From Nitrosopumilus sp. Nsub (GTDB taxonomy: Archaea > Thermoproteota > Nitrososphaeria > Nitrososphaerales > Nitrosopumilaceae), in the NCBI RefSeq assembly GCF_001541925.1, contig NZ_LQMW01000009.1:22591-86590 (forward strand): a stretch of 64,000 bases of DNA. Direction: 5' to 3'. Within the stretch, counting starts at the first letter, position 1, and each line of letters begins with the position of its first letter. A model generated the notes under the pieces. That model ran no database searches. It was not told the origin of the DNA and saw nothing but the letters and a program-made list of their open reading frames with translations. Shown piece after piece: positions 43,232 to 51,283 of the stretch. The translations under genes and the position numbers were made by a program.

Positions 43232-44212
43232 ATGTCATTTCCAACTAAGCGTCTCAGAAGATTACGAATATCAGAAAAAATGAGAGAATTAGTTCAAGAA
43301 ACAACACTAACACCAAAAGATTTCATTTGTCCAGTGTTTGTACAAGAGGGTCTTAAAAGTAGAATCAAAGTAGAATCAATGTCAGAAATTGAAAGATTAC
43401 CATTAGAAGAAGTAAATCAAGAAGTTAAAGAAATTATAGATTTAGGAATCCCAGCAATAATGTTATTTGGAATTCCTACAAAAAAAGATGAAGCAGGTAG
43501 TTCTGCTTTTGATGATGAAGGAATTGTTCAAAAGGCAATCACCCAAATTAGAAAAGAATTTGGAGATAGAATAGTAATTATGGCAGATGTTTGTTTGTGT
43601 CAATTTACATCTACAGGTCATTGTGGAATTATTCATGGAGATAAAATAGATAATGATACGAGTTTAGAGACACTTGCAAAAATTGCTGTTAGTCAAGCTA
43701 AAGCAGGAGTAGACACAGTATCACCATCCGCAATGATGGATGGTCAAGTTGCTGCAATCAGAAAAGCATTAGATGAAAAAGGATTTACAGATGTTTCAAT
43801 AATGTCACATTCAGCAAAACATCGTTCAAACTTTTATTCGCCTTTTAGAGATGCTGCAGAATGTGCACCAAAATTTGGGGATAGAAAAACATACCAAGTT
43901 CCATTTACAAATGCAAGAGAAGCAATGATGGAAGTAGAAACAGACATTGATGAAGGAGTAGACATGGTAATGATTAAACCAGCATTATCATATTTGGATT
44001 TAATTGCAGAAACTAGACGAAAGTATAACGTTCCAGTATCAGCTTATAGTGTATCAGGAGAATATGCATTAGTCAAAGCAGCATCACAATTAGGATATGT
44101 AAATGAAAAAGATATCACATTAGAAATTCTTCATTCCATTAAAAGAGCAGGAGCAGACATGATAGTGACATATTTTGCAAAATCAGCCTCAAGATTTCTT
44201 CAAGAATCATGA
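43232..44212 (+). CDS. hemB: porphobilinogen synthase (5-aminolevulinate dehydratase)
   Basis: Condenses two 5-aminolevulinates; 326 residues. The metal site DVCLCQFTSTGHCG keeps three cysteines, so it is the zinc-dependent type. Schiff-base lysines are in MSHSAKHRSNFYSPFRDA and MIKPALSYLD. It is the third gene of the precorrin-2 dehydrogenase-hemA-hemB unit and overlaps the downstream small gene by 4 bp. Confidence 0.96.
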   Translation: MSFPTKRLRRLRISEKMRELVQETTLTPKDFICPVFVQEGLKSRIKVESMSEIERLPLEEVNQEVKEIIDLGIPAIMLFGIPTKKDEAGSSAFDDEGIVQKAITQIRKEFGDRIVIMADVCLCQFTSTGHCGIIHGDKIDNDTSLETLAKIAVSQAKAGVDTVSPSAMMDGQVAAIRKALDEKGFTDVSIMSHSAKHRSNFYSPFRDAAECAPKFGDRKTYQVPFTNAREAMMEVETDIDEGVDMVMIKPALSYLDLIAETRRKYNVPVSAYSVSGEYALVKAASQLGYVNEKDITLEILHSIKRAGADMIVTYFAKSASRFLQES

Positions 44213-44520
44213 GAAATGATGAACGTTTTGAAGTAGAAAGGGCCTTTGATTTATTGCCACATGTGGTAGGTGCAAGTTGGACAGCAGTATGGTTTAGAAT
44301 GCAAGGAATAAGAAAACCAACAGTAGAAGAATTTAGAGAGAAAGCATTAGAATATCTAAAAATGATTGAACCAGTCTTTGAATCATTTCCAAAAAATGAA
44401 GATTTTGAGGCAATCAACAAGTACATAGATTTTAGAAAAAAGCAAGAATATGAAAAAATTATTTCTGGGGAGAATAAGGAAATCGAAAAAAGATATGACA
44501 GATATGTCGATTACGGCTAA
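44209..44520 (+). CDS. small conserved-looking protein coupled to hemB
   Basis: 103 residues, mainly helical, with aromatic residues near the N-terminus (VGASWTAVWFRMQGI) and a charged C-terminal helix. No family recognised. It begins with an ATGA overlap with hemB, so it is translated with the heme genes and may be an accessory factor; this is inference from context only. Its stop is fused with that of the convergent HD-domain gene (CTAA). Confidence 0.75.
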   Translation: MRNDERFEVERAFDLLPHVVGASWTAVWFRMQGIRKPTVEEFREKALEYLKMIEPVFESFPKNEDFEAINKYIDFRKKQEYEKIISGENKEIEKRYDRYVDYG

Positions 44521-45137
44521 ATTTCACTTTTAAATTGTTTTAAAAATATTTTCAAGGCCTTAGTTCTTTTTTTAGCTTCTATTTTACCAGATTTTGTATT
44601 CATTAAAGATTGTAATTTTAATAATTTATTAAAAAAATGATCAATTGCCCAATGATCATCATCAGGCTTTCGGTTATTACAAAAAGGATCATCAATTTTG
44701 TAAAAAGGTCTATTCAGTGAGCCACTGGTAGCAAAAACTCTTGCAATACCTATTGCACCTAAGGCATCAAGTCTATCAGCATCTTGCAATATTTTTCCCT
44801 CAATAGTTCTAGGAATTCTATTTTGAGAAAAACTATGATCTTCAATAGCATCACAAATTATACTAATTTCTTCATTTGAGAAAGCATATTTTTTTAAAAT
44901 GGATTTAGATTTTTTTGCACTGTCAACAGAAGATAATTTAGATCGTTTACTTGATTTTGGGTATGAAACAATATCATGTAGTAGTGTTGCAGTAAGAACT
45001 AATTTTTGATTTGCTTTTTCTTTTTTTGTAATTTTTTGTGCATTATGAAAAACTCTCATAACGTGTTCAAAATCGTGTGCAGGATCATTATTCATTATTT
45101 TTATTACTTCTTTTTTTATAGAATCTAATTCTTTCAT
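44517..45137 (-). CDS. HD-domain phosphohydrolase
   Basis: 206 residues. The HD metal site is HDFEHVMRVFHNA, then LLHDIV (His-Asp pair) and IEDHSF, with LQDADRLDALGAIG as the distal Asp motif. This matches the soluble HD hydrolases that act on nucleotides or phosphate esters; the substrate is unknown. The gene follows the VTT-domain membrane protein directly (no gap), so they are co-transcribed. Confidence 0.88.
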   Translation of the reverse strand: MKELDSIKKEVIKIMNNDPAHDFEHVMRVFHNAQKITKKEKANQKLVLTATLLHDIVSYPKSSKRSKLSSVDSAKKSKSILKKYAFSNEEISIICDAIEDHSFSQNRIPRTIEGKILQDADRLDALGAIGIARVFATSGSLNRPFYKIDDPFCNNRKPDDDHWAIDHFFNKLLKLQSLMNTKSGKIEAKKRTKALKIFLKQFKSEI

Positions 45138-45755
45138 TTATAATCTCCAAATTTTTGGTTTAACAAATTTTATTTTCCTTTGAGTAATCAATACAGTCCA
45201 ATTAATACATGCAAATAAAACAATTAAGCCAATTCCAACTCCATCAATTAACAATATACCAGTAAGACGGTCTTCAAAGATTTCTAAAAAGGGAGTTAAA
45301 ACAGCATTTCCAAAATATATCATTACAATATAGGAAATAGTTCTACCAAACCAAAATCCAACATAGATTCCAATACTCTTTGCTCGCATTAATCCATAGG
45401 TAATGAATAAAATATTACTTGGAAGTGGTGTTGCCCCAAACAAAAATGATGCTAGTAAATATCCATATTTTTTCTTATTCAAATAATCTCCAATGATATC
45501 AAGATTTGATTTTTGTTCTTCGCCAACAAATTTTCGAAATAATCCACTTATTTTTTTTAAAAAAAATCTACCAATTGTAGCTCCAGTTGCACCAACTGCT
45601 GCAAGAAGTACAATATTCAAAGTAGGATCAAGAAGATAGAAAGATGTCAAAACAATCCAACTTGGAGGCATTAAAATCGGTGATGCATTAACACCAATCA
45701 ATACCAGAAAAATTCCAAAATATGAAAATTCTCCAAATAATTCAAAAATATCCAA
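45138..45755 (-). CDS. DedA/VTT-like membrane protein
   Basis: 205 residues with about five hydrophobic segments. The GATGATIGRFFLKKISG and FLFGATPLPSNILFITYG segments resemble the conserved Gly and Pro motifs of SNARE-associated Golgi/VTT (DedA) proteins, which are implicated in lipid movement and membrane homeostasis. The match is by pattern only. It abuts the HD-hydrolase gene downstream. Confidence 0.75.
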   Translation of the reverse strand: MDIFELFGEFSYFGIFLVLIGVNASPILMPPSWIVLTSFYLLDPTLNIVLLAAVGATGATIGRFFLKKISGLFRKFVGEEQKSNLDIIGDYLNKKKYGYLLASFLFGATPLPSNILFITYGLMRAKSIGIYVGFWFGRTISYIVMIYFGNAVLTPFLEIFEDRLTGILLIDGVGIGLIVLFACINWTVLITQRKIKFVKPKIWRL

Positions 45756-45911
45756 TTTTCTTCAATAATCATACTAGTATTTTGTTTCTAAACCCTTGGA
45801 TCTATATTTAGTCAGTAGATTATATGATAATTTTTGGAAATAATCAAAAAATTACATGTTTTTCCAAACAATGATCATGTTTTACAACAAATAGGATCAA
45901 TCATGCAATAT

Positions 45912-45919
45912 CTTTATAA
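45912..45919 (+). promoter_or_regulatory. TATA element of the zinc-finger miniprotein gene
   Basis: TTTATAAG is centred 26 nt before the ATG at 45942, the distance expected for a leaderless transcript. The rest of the 45756-45941 gap shows no other feature I can support. Confidence 0.55.
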
Positions 45920-45941
45920 GCAATTTGGGAGTTTATAAGGT

Positions 45942-46064
45942 ATGTCAGGTACGGTTTGGAAGTGCTATAGATGTAATCTTACTTTCAAAGATGAACAATT
46001 GGCAGAAATGCACAAAATCATATCAAACCATTCAGTTAGTAAAACCAAGACAATTGTTGCATGA
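45942..46064 (+). CDS. 40-residue C2H2-like zinc-finger miniprotein
   Basis: ATG at 45942 opens a 40-codon frame with WKCYRCNLTF, then MHKIISNH: Cys-X2-Cys, twelve residues, His-X5-His, the pattern of a single classical zinc finger. A TATA box sits 26 nt upstream. The protein is nothing but the finger plus a short Ser/Lys/Thr tail, so it may bind DNA, RNA or a partner protein. It ends 26 nt before the convergent tRNA-Leu. A longer overlapping frame in this region is not the real gene. Confidence 0.75.
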   Translation: MSGTVWKCYRCNLTFKDEQLAEMHKIISNHSVSKTKTIVA

Positions 46065-46090
46065 TTTTAGAAATTTTAGTAAAATTATAG

Positions 46091-46193
46091 TGCAGAGGGT
46101 GGGATTTGAACCCACGAACTCCTAAGAGAAGGGATTTCCTATATTATAGAGATCTTGAGTCCCTCTCGGTTGACCGGGCTTCGATACCTCTGC
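46091..46193 (-). tRNA. tRNA-Leu (CAA) with intron
   Basis: Acceptor GCAGAGG (46193-46187) pairs with CCTCTGC (46098-46092), discriminator A at 46091. D stem TCG/CGA, anticodon CAA at 46157-46155, anticodon stem AGGGA with TCCCT (46134-46130) after removing an 18-nt intron, a long class II variable arm of about 14 nt with a CTC/GAG stem, and T arm GTGGG-TTCAAAT-CCCAC. The spliced length of 85 nt is normal for tRNA-Leu. CCA is not encoded, unlike the tRNA-Tyr in this window. Confidence 0.93.
46136..46153 (-). other. 18-nt tRNA-Leu intron
   Basis: Placed between positions 37 and 38 because this restores a 7-nt loop CTCAAGA and a fully paired AGGGA/TCCCT stem. Within it UCUAU and AUAGG can form a small hairpin around AAU. 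A canonical 4-bp bulge-helix-bulge is not obvious, so a relaxed motif is likely. An unspliced fold using TCTCT is possible but leaves a 33-nt variable arm. Confidence 0.7.
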
Positions 46194-46215
46194 AATAATA
46201 CTAGATTTTTCCAAT

Positions 46216-46240
46216 ATTTCTCAATTACTATTTGAGAAAT
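46216..46240. other. 9-bp perfect hairpin upstream of tRNA-Leu
   Basis: ATTTCTCAA (46216-46224) and TTGAGAAAT (46232-46240) form a perfect inverted repeat around a 7-nt loop. It covers the likely TATA region of the minus-strand tRNA-Leu gene (AAATATT, 46213-46219). It could be a protein-binding operator or simply a promoter-overlapping hairpin. Confidence 0.55.
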
Positions 46241-46301
46241 TGATCCATGATTTTAGAAATTTTTAACAAAGCTTATAATCGAAAAGGTTATTGAAAATCA
46301 C

Positions 46302-46616
46302 ATGTCAGAATCAATACCAATTTCCGAAGCAAAAAAAATGCGAAGTGGAGTTAATGTTGAAGCCGAAGTTATTGGCAAAGGAGAACCAAGAACTGTGAAC
46401 CTCAAATCAGGCGGAACAGTAGATGTCTGTGATGCAACAATAGCCAACGGAGACGGGACTGAAGAAAATCAAATGAAACTTACATTGTGGGGAGATGACA
46501 TTAAAGCAGTTAATGTTGGTGACAAAGTTGTCATTGAAAACGGATACACAAATGAGTTTAGAGGAGAAGTATCTTTAACCAAAGGTAAATTTGGCAAGAT
46601 GACTGTAAATCCTTAG
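46302..46616 (+). CDS. single OB-fold nucleic-acid-binding protein (SSB/RPA-like)
   Basis: 104 residues forming one OB fold of the archaeal RPA/SSB kind: VEAEVIGKGEPRTV, VDVCDATIAN, MKLTLWGDDIKAVNVGDKVVIENGY and the final GKFGKMTV match the pattern seen in single-OB ssDNA-binding proteins. No zinc finger or acidic tail. TTATAATC at about 46272-46279 lies some 26 nt before the ATG. It probably binds single-stranded DNA; RNA binding is possible. Confidence 0.87.
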   Translation: MSESIPISEAKKMRSGVNVEAEVIGKGEPRTVNLKSGGTVDVCDATIANGDGTEENQMKLTLWGDDIKAVNVGDKVVIENGYTNEFRGEVSLTKGKFGKMTVNP

Positions 46617-47218
46617 AAATTTTTTTTATTTTCAAAATTATTTTTTAAATCAATTAAGAGGGCTATGATCCCTATTATCATAGTAATAATTCCAACGATA
46701 AGTAAGATACCAGAAACAACTAGAGGAACAACCATTTCAGCAATAGGCGAATTAGGATTTGTAAAAGATTTAGAATTTTCAGGGTCTTCAGTAAACATTA
46801 TTACAAATTCTATATCAGTAGAACCAATATTTTCAATTTCAAAGTTTAATGTGTCAGATTGTTCAACAAAAATTGTTTCAAAATAAACTGAATCAGATTG
46901 AACATATTCACCATAAGAATCTCCAAAAATATTTGAGATTTTTATAGATAATTTATCTCCATTTTGATAATCCATAATTTGAATTCCCCACAGAACAGGA
47001 ACATCAGAAATGTAAGTGCTAAAAGAAGTATAGACTACATTTCCAGGCAGGATTTGAAAGGGTTCAGAGACATCATCAAACATCCCTTCAAAAAGAGAAG
47101 AGATCAATAAAGATTCAGAATTTGGAACTTCAGTAGGAACTGCAGATACAGCTACAACAAAAGAAATCATAATCAAAAACGAACCAGCAAATGAAATTAA
47201 AGGTCCTCGTTTATTCAT
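46613..47218 (-). CDS. membrane-anchored protein with extracytoplasmic beta domain
   Basis: 201 residues. A hydrophobic segment at 8-26, ending VSAVPTEV, is a signal peptide or anchor; residues 30-155 form an acidic, beta-rich domain of likely extracellular location; residues about 160-190 are a second membrane helix followed by a basic, Asn-rich tail. The domain order resembles GOLD-like extracellular domains, but no family is certain. It converges with the OB-fold gene, sharing TTAG. Confidence 0.72.
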   Translation of the reverse strand: MNKRGPLISFAGSFLIMISFVVAVSAVPTEVPNSESLLISSLFEGMFDDVSEPFQILPGNVVYTSFSTYISDVPVLWGIQIMDYQNGDKLSIKISNIFGDSYGEYVQSDSVYFETIFVEQSDTLNFEIENIGSTDIEFVIMFTEDPENSKSFTNPNSPIAEMVVPLVVSGILLIVGIITMIIGIIALLIDLKNNFENKKNF

Positions 47219-47272
47219 TTTAAAAATTAAATATTTGATACATTAGTAACTCATTAAAAAATTTAAAAAGAT

Positions 47273-48046
47273 TTAACGACGTGTTTTCTTTGCAGGTTTT
47301 CTTTTAGCTGCTGTTTTCTTTGCAGGTTTTCTTTTAGCTGCTGTTTTCTTTGCAGGTTTTCTTTTAGCTGCTGTTTTCTTTGCAGGTTTTCTTTTAGCTG
47401 CTGCACGTTTTTTTGCAAGATATTCTTTTAATTTTTTTGATGCATTATCCAAAGCCTTGGTAATTCTTTCTTCAGATTTTGTTCGTCTTTCAATTTCTTT
47501 TACAACTTTTGAAGCATTTTTGTGACTTGAAGAAATTGTGCTACGAAAAGATGGTTTTGATTTAGTTTGTTTTTTTATTTGTGTAGTAATTTTAGATTTA
47601 ATGTCATCAAAATTAGTAACTTCACCAGTAATTTTTTTCAGTGTTTTTTGTCTGCTTTTTATTTCTGAAATTAACTCTTGGACATGATCATTTAATGAGC
47701 GTAATCTAGCCTCAGCATTTTGTTTTTCTTCAGGAGTATCAGCAAATTCTATTTCTTGTTCGGTTCTCTCAATTGCTTCTTTTTCAGCATTTACTCTTTC
47801 TTCAGCATTTGCTACTAATCTTTCAATACTTTCTACCTGAGCATTTTTTCTAGTAAGATTTTCTGAAACATCTGAAACATCCTCTTTTTCAGATTCAATT
47901 TTTTTAATCATTTTTTGCAAACCTGTTACAGAACGTTTTTCTGCAGATTGAAGTTGTTTAAGTTCTTCTTCAGCTTTTAATTTTAGTTGGGTTGCTTCTT
48001 TTTTCTTTTGACGTAATTCAATTACTATTTTTTCTAATGATGCCAA
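47273..48046 (-). CDS. coiled-coil protein with histone H1-like Lys/Ala/Pro tail
   Basis: 257 residues. Residues 1-155 are a long coiled coil (Glu/Lys/Gln rich); 155-210 are basic and Ser/Lys rich; the C-terminus is four tandem copies of a ten-residue unit, AAKRKPAKKT, resembling histone H1 and bacterial AlgP/HU-like tails that bind DNA. It may compact or tether DNA, by inference. The repeat DNA is perfect, suggesting recent expansion. It stands alone between a membrane protein gene and a divergent hypothetical gene. Confidence 0.8.
   Translation of the reverse strand: MASLEKIVIELRQKKKEATQLKLKAEEELKQLQSAEKRSVTGLQKMIKKIESEKEDVSDVSENLTRKNAQVESIERLVANAEERVNAEKEAIERTEQEIEFADTPEEKQNAEARLRSLNDHVQELISEIKSRQKTLKKITGEVTNFDDIKSKITTQIKKQTKSKPSFRSTISSSHKNASKVVKEIERRTKSEERITKALDNASKKLKEYLAKKRAAAKRKPAKKTAAKRKPAKKTAAKRKPAKKTAAKRKPAKKTRR
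47283..47402 (-). repeat. four perfect 30-bp tandem repeats inside a coding sequence
   Basis: The 30-nt unit (TGTTTTCTTTGCAGGTTTTC then TTTTAGCTGC on the plus strand) repeats four times without a mismatch, encoding ten-residue KRKPAKKTAA units. Identity at synonymous positions indicates recent expansion or recombination-based homogenisation, so copy number probably varies between strains. Confidence 0.92.
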
Positions 48047-48181
48047 TGAATTTCTAAAAATAAAGAGTGGATTAAGTTGTTAATATGATCATGATTTGAC
48101 TTTTCTGTTAAGAAAATTAACCAATATTGATCGCAAATAGATGATTTTAAAAAATATTAGTGATTAAATTTTATACAAATT

Positions 48182-48493
48182 ATGGAATTTCATCCAAAAG
48201 ATTTACCAATTTCAAAAACATATGATCTAAAAAATGAAGAAGATGCAATAAAAGCAATTGAAGATATGGTACATTTAGGATTTAAAGAAAAAAAGGAAGG
48301 TTACAAAGTCTTAATGCCAAAAGAAACTAAAATTGCAAAAAGAATTGGCTACACAGTAACTACGGGAATTACAAAAGGACTAAGAGAGAAAAATGAGACC
48401 AGAGATGTAAAATATTGGACATATCATCATGATGATGAGCATTTTGCAATTGTTCTTATCGATAATTCAGTTTTAGAAGTATTAGGTTTTTGA
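48182..48493 (+). CDS. hypothetical protein
   Basis: 103 residues, alpha/beta, no signal, membrane segment or cysteine. The end has a His/Asp-rich stretch (TYHHDDEHFAIV). No family recognised. It overlaps the convergent PAP2 gene by 12 bp, and the coding call is supported by the clean frame and a divergent promoter region (48047-48181) shared with the coiled-coil gene. Confidence 0.68.
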   Translation: MEFHPKDLPISKTYDLKNEEDAIKAIEDMVHLGFKEKKEGYKVLMPKETKIAKRIGYTVTTGITKGLREKNETRDVKYWTYHHDDEHFAIVLIDNSVLEVLGF

Positions 48494-49150
48494 TTTATCA
48501 AAAATCTGGTATAATTTTGTCCTATTTGCCATCACTCCTGCCAACATTACACCAATTACAGTTCCACCAATAACATCCATTGGGAAATGCTGTAAAACAT
48601 ACAATCTGCTAATAGAAATCATTGCAGGATATATGAAAATTAAATAGGCACCACGAGGGAATCTTTCAGATAGTGCATAGCCTAAAATGATTGCAAAAAT
48701 CATAGATCTAGCTGCATGACCAGAGGGATATGATGCATCATATCCACCTTCACAAAATAATGCAAAAGTATCATGACTGATTTGAACAGGAAATTCAACT
48801 CCAATGTATTCAAAATCAGGCCTATCTCTATCAACACCACATTTGATGTAACCAGTAAGAAGAGTAGCAATAACAATCAAAATCAACAGAGTAATTCCAA
48901 CTCTTCGAGTTTTTGGAATTAATAATACAATTATCGCAAATATCATCATGTTAAAAACATCTCCACTTTCAGTCACATACTGCATGAAAATATCAAGAGT
49001 AGGATTTCCAACATTTTCAGAAATGAATAGAATTACATTTTGATCAAAACCTTCAGTTAATTCAGATAATACAAAAGCAGTTAAGATAAGAAATAGTGCA
49101 GTTAACAATACAAAAGAACGTGAACGTATATCAAATAGCCAGTTTTGCAA
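48482..49150 (-). CDS. PAP2-family membrane phosphatase
   Basis: 222 residues with about six membrane helices. All three PAP2 motifs are present: KX6RP (KCGVDRDRP), PSGH (YPSGHAAR) and SRX5HX3D (SRLYVLQHFPMD). Such enzymes dephosphorylate lipid phosphates such as phosphatidate, or polyprenyl diphosphates, at the membrane. In an archaeon a polyprenyl-phosphate or archaetidyl substrate is likely; that is inference. Confidence 0.92.
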   Translation of the reverse strand: MQNWLFDIRSRSFVLLTALFLILTAFVLSELTEGFDQNVILFISENVGNPTLDIFMQYVTESGDVFNMMIFAIIVLLIPKTRRVGITLLILIVIATLLTGYIKCGVDRDRPDFEYIGVEFPVQISHDTFALFCEGGYDASYPSGHAARSMIFAIILGYALSERFPRGAYLIFIYPAMISISRLYVLQHFPMDVIGGTVIGVMLAGVMANRTKLYQIFDKSKT

Positions 49151-49289
49151 TTAATTTACCTCAACCATACAACTTTTAATTTTTATTAATACATAACCTT
49201 CAAGGAAATTATCCATATCAAACAAATTATTTTTCACAAATAATTTTGATCGGCTTAAAGATTTTAACCAAGTGCATAATAGAAAAATT

Positions 49290-50498
49290 GTGAAAGTTCT
49301 CACATTAGATGACTTTGATCTAGATAGTAAAACAGTATTTCTAAGAATGGATATGAATTGTCCAATAGATCCGGAAACAGGGGAAATTTTAGGTACTAAA
49401 AGAATAGAAGAAGCTATTGTTACCCTTGAATCATTAAAAGATGCAAAAGTAGTGATTGCATCACATCAAGGAAGAGTTGGAAATAATGAATATACAGGGA
49501 TGCATAAACACGCAAAAGTTATTGAAAAATTAATGGGTAGAGAAATCAAATATGTTGAAGACACTATTGGAGAAGCAGCACAAAACGCAATTAAAAATTT
49601 GAAGAAAGGGGAAATATTACTTTTAGATAATCTCAGATTATGTGCCGAAGAAAATTATGAGTTTACACCAGAAAATGCAGCAAAAACAATAATGGTCTCA
49701 AGATTATCAAAATTATTCGATCTTTGTGTATTAGATTCATTCCCAAGCGCACATAGATCACATCCATCAATCGTAGGATTTGCCCAGGTATTACCAGCAT
49801 GTGCAGGAAGAATTGTTGAAAGAGAAGTTAGAAACCTAGATGAAATGATGACAGTAGCAAAAGCACCTCATGTAATTGTTTTAGGAGGATCTAAAGTACC
49901 AGATAGATTAGAAGCCATTAAGTTATTAATTCAAAACGGTCGTGCAGATCATGTTTTACTCACAGGCTTAATTGGAAATGTGTTTATGCGAGCACAAGCC
50001 AGAATCAAATCACCTTTAGGAATTAAAAATGAGGATGAAGTAGTATCTAAAGCACATTCGTTAATTGGGGATTATCCAGATGTTTTTGCAACTCCTGTAG
50101 ATATTGCAATTGACAAAGACGGGGAAAGAGTAGAGATGGACGTTAGAGAAATTGGTAAGGGAGATAAAATTTTTGATTTGGGTCCCAAGACAGTAGAATA
50201 TTATTCAAAATTAATTTCAGGTGCAGGTACTGTTTTCATTAGTGGTCCAGCAGGATTTTTTGAAAAAGAGAATTTCAAATATGGAACATCAGAAATGCTT
50301 AATTCAGTTGCAAATTCAATGGCAACAACAATTGTTAGTGGAGGTCATTTAACAACAGCATTAAAACAACAGGGGTTGACCGATAAAATTAATCATATCA
50401 GTACAGCGGGTGGAGCATTAGTACTGTACCTAACAGGTGAAAAACTTCCAATGATTAAATCATTAGAAGATGCTGCAATAAAATACAGAGCTAAATAA
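49290..50498 (+). CDS. pgk: phosphoglycerate kinase
   Basis: Interconverts 1,3-bisphosphoglycerate and 3-phosphoglycerate, ATP-linked, in gluconeogenesis; about 402 residues. The N-terminus KVLTLDDFDLDSKTVFLRMDMNCP, SHQGRVG, DSFPSAHRSHPS, LGGSKVPDRLE and the C-terminal STAGGALVLYLTG are typical of archaeal Pgk, including the shorter nucleotide-binding half. GTG at 49290 fits the family N-terminus; GTG at 49272 is an alternative adding six residues. With apgM at 22-23 kb the window holds two adjacent steps. Confidence 0.94.
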   Translation: MKVLTLDDFDLDSKTVFLRMDMNCPIDPETGEILGTKRIEEAIVTLESLKDAKVVIASHQGRVGNNEYTGMHKHAKVIEKLMGREIKYVEDTIGEAAQNAIKNLKKGEILLLDNLRLCAEENYEFTPENAAKTIMVSRLSKLFDLCVLDSFPSAHRSHPSIVGFAQVLPACAGRIVEREVRNLDEMMTVAKAPHVIVLGGSKVPDRLEAIKLLIQNGRADHVLLTGLIGNVFMRAQARIKSPLGIKNEDEVVSKAHSLIGDYPDVFATPVDIAIDKDGERVEMDVREIGKGDKIFDLGPKTVEYYSKLISGAGTVFISGPAGFFEKENFKYGTSEMLNSVANSMATTIVSGGHLTTALKQQGLTDKINHISTAGGALVLYLTGEKLPMIKSLEDAAIKYRAK

Positions 50499-50838
50499 CA
50501 GATTTACAAGAAGGATTTGGACAAATCCGTTCTTCAGACGTTCCAAGAAAAACATCATGATTACAAGAGTCACATCGTAATTTCTCAACAGGATCAAATA
50601 ATTTGAAAAATATAGTTGTGAAATTTTGAGCAATATTTCTCACCAAACCAGAATCACATATTTCATGGAATAGTGATTCAGTATCATCAATAATCCAAGA
50701 GGGGTCAATATCACCATTAGATTTTAGAATTTCAAAAACTTCATCATTAGTAAATTTTTTATCTGGATCATTAAATTTTTCAAAAATTACCTTTCTGATT
50801 TGTAATTCTAAAGGAGTTGAAGGAGTAAAATCACTCAT
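50491..50838 (-). CDS. winged-helix-like protein with C-terminal zinc ribbon
   Basis: 115 residues. Residues 10-75 look like a winged helix (TPLELQIRKVIFEKFNDP, DEVFEILKSNGDI, ICDSGLVRNI), and the end has CDSCNHDVF and CPNPSC, a four-Cys zinc ribbon. This resembles small archaeal transcription-related adaptors. It is the last gene after sufU, one nucleotide away, so it could regulate or support the suf operon; function unknown. Confidence 0.77.
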   Translation of the reverse strand: MSDFTPSTPLELQIRKVIFEKFNDPDKKFTNDEVFEILKSNGDIDPSWIIDDTESLFHEICDSGLVRNIAQNFTTIFFKLFDPVEKLRCDSCNHDVFLGTSEERICPNPSCKSVI

Positions 50839-50839
50839 A

Positions 50840-51283
50840 CTAATACAGATTCTCTGCCTCGGCTTTTAGCTTATCTATTGCATCAGTATTTTCCAAATGA
50901 GAGCCAAGGTATGTGTATAATGCACCTTTGAGGACCTTTAACGATAGTAATGCACATTTTATTCGAACAGCTTGTAAATGCTCTAAGCCTAATTCACTCA
51001 AAACATCACTTTTATCGATGTTTTTAATTTCATCTAGAGATTTTCCTTTAGCAATTTCAGTTAGAACTGAAGTACAAGCCATACAAATTGCACAACCTTT
51101 TCCATGAAATTTAATATCAGAGACTTTCTGATCATCAATTTTCATATCAATATCAATACTATCTCCACACAAAGGATTTGCATCATGGAAAGTTACATCA
51201 TGATCTTCAATTTCACCAAAATTCACAGGATTTCTAGAATAATCAACTATCATTTCATGATAGATATCGGCTCCACTACTCAT
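50840..51283 (-). CDS. sufU: Fe-S cluster scaffold, SufU/IscU family
   Basis: 147 residues. The three conserved cysteines are Cys39 (NPLCGDSI), Cys64 (GKGCAIC) and one in KCALLSLKVL, with Asp41 in the usual place; Cys67 is extra. SufU proteins accept sulfur from SufS or act as scaffold. It follows sufS with a 4-bp overlap, fifth in the sufB-sufD-Rieske-sufS-sufU order, and is probably co-transcribed with the winged-helix gene. Confidence 0.92.
   Translation of the reverse strand: MSSGADIYHEMIVDYSRNPVNFGEIEDHDVTFHDANPLCGDSIDIDMKIDDQKVSDIKFHGKGCAICMACTSVLTEIAKGKSLDEIKNIDKSDVLSELGLEHLQAVRIKCALLSLKVLKGALYTYLGSHLENTDAIDKLKAEAENLY

Noticed and set aside
45925..46125. 66-codon open frame overlapping the zinc-finger miniprotein and tRNA-Leu
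   Set aside because: Different frame from the Cys/His-patterned 40-aa gene, runs into the tRNA, and has no promoter at the right distance.
47283..47402. 30-bp repeats considered as a CRISPR array
   Set aside because: There are no spacers; the units are contiguous and in frame, encoding a protein tail.
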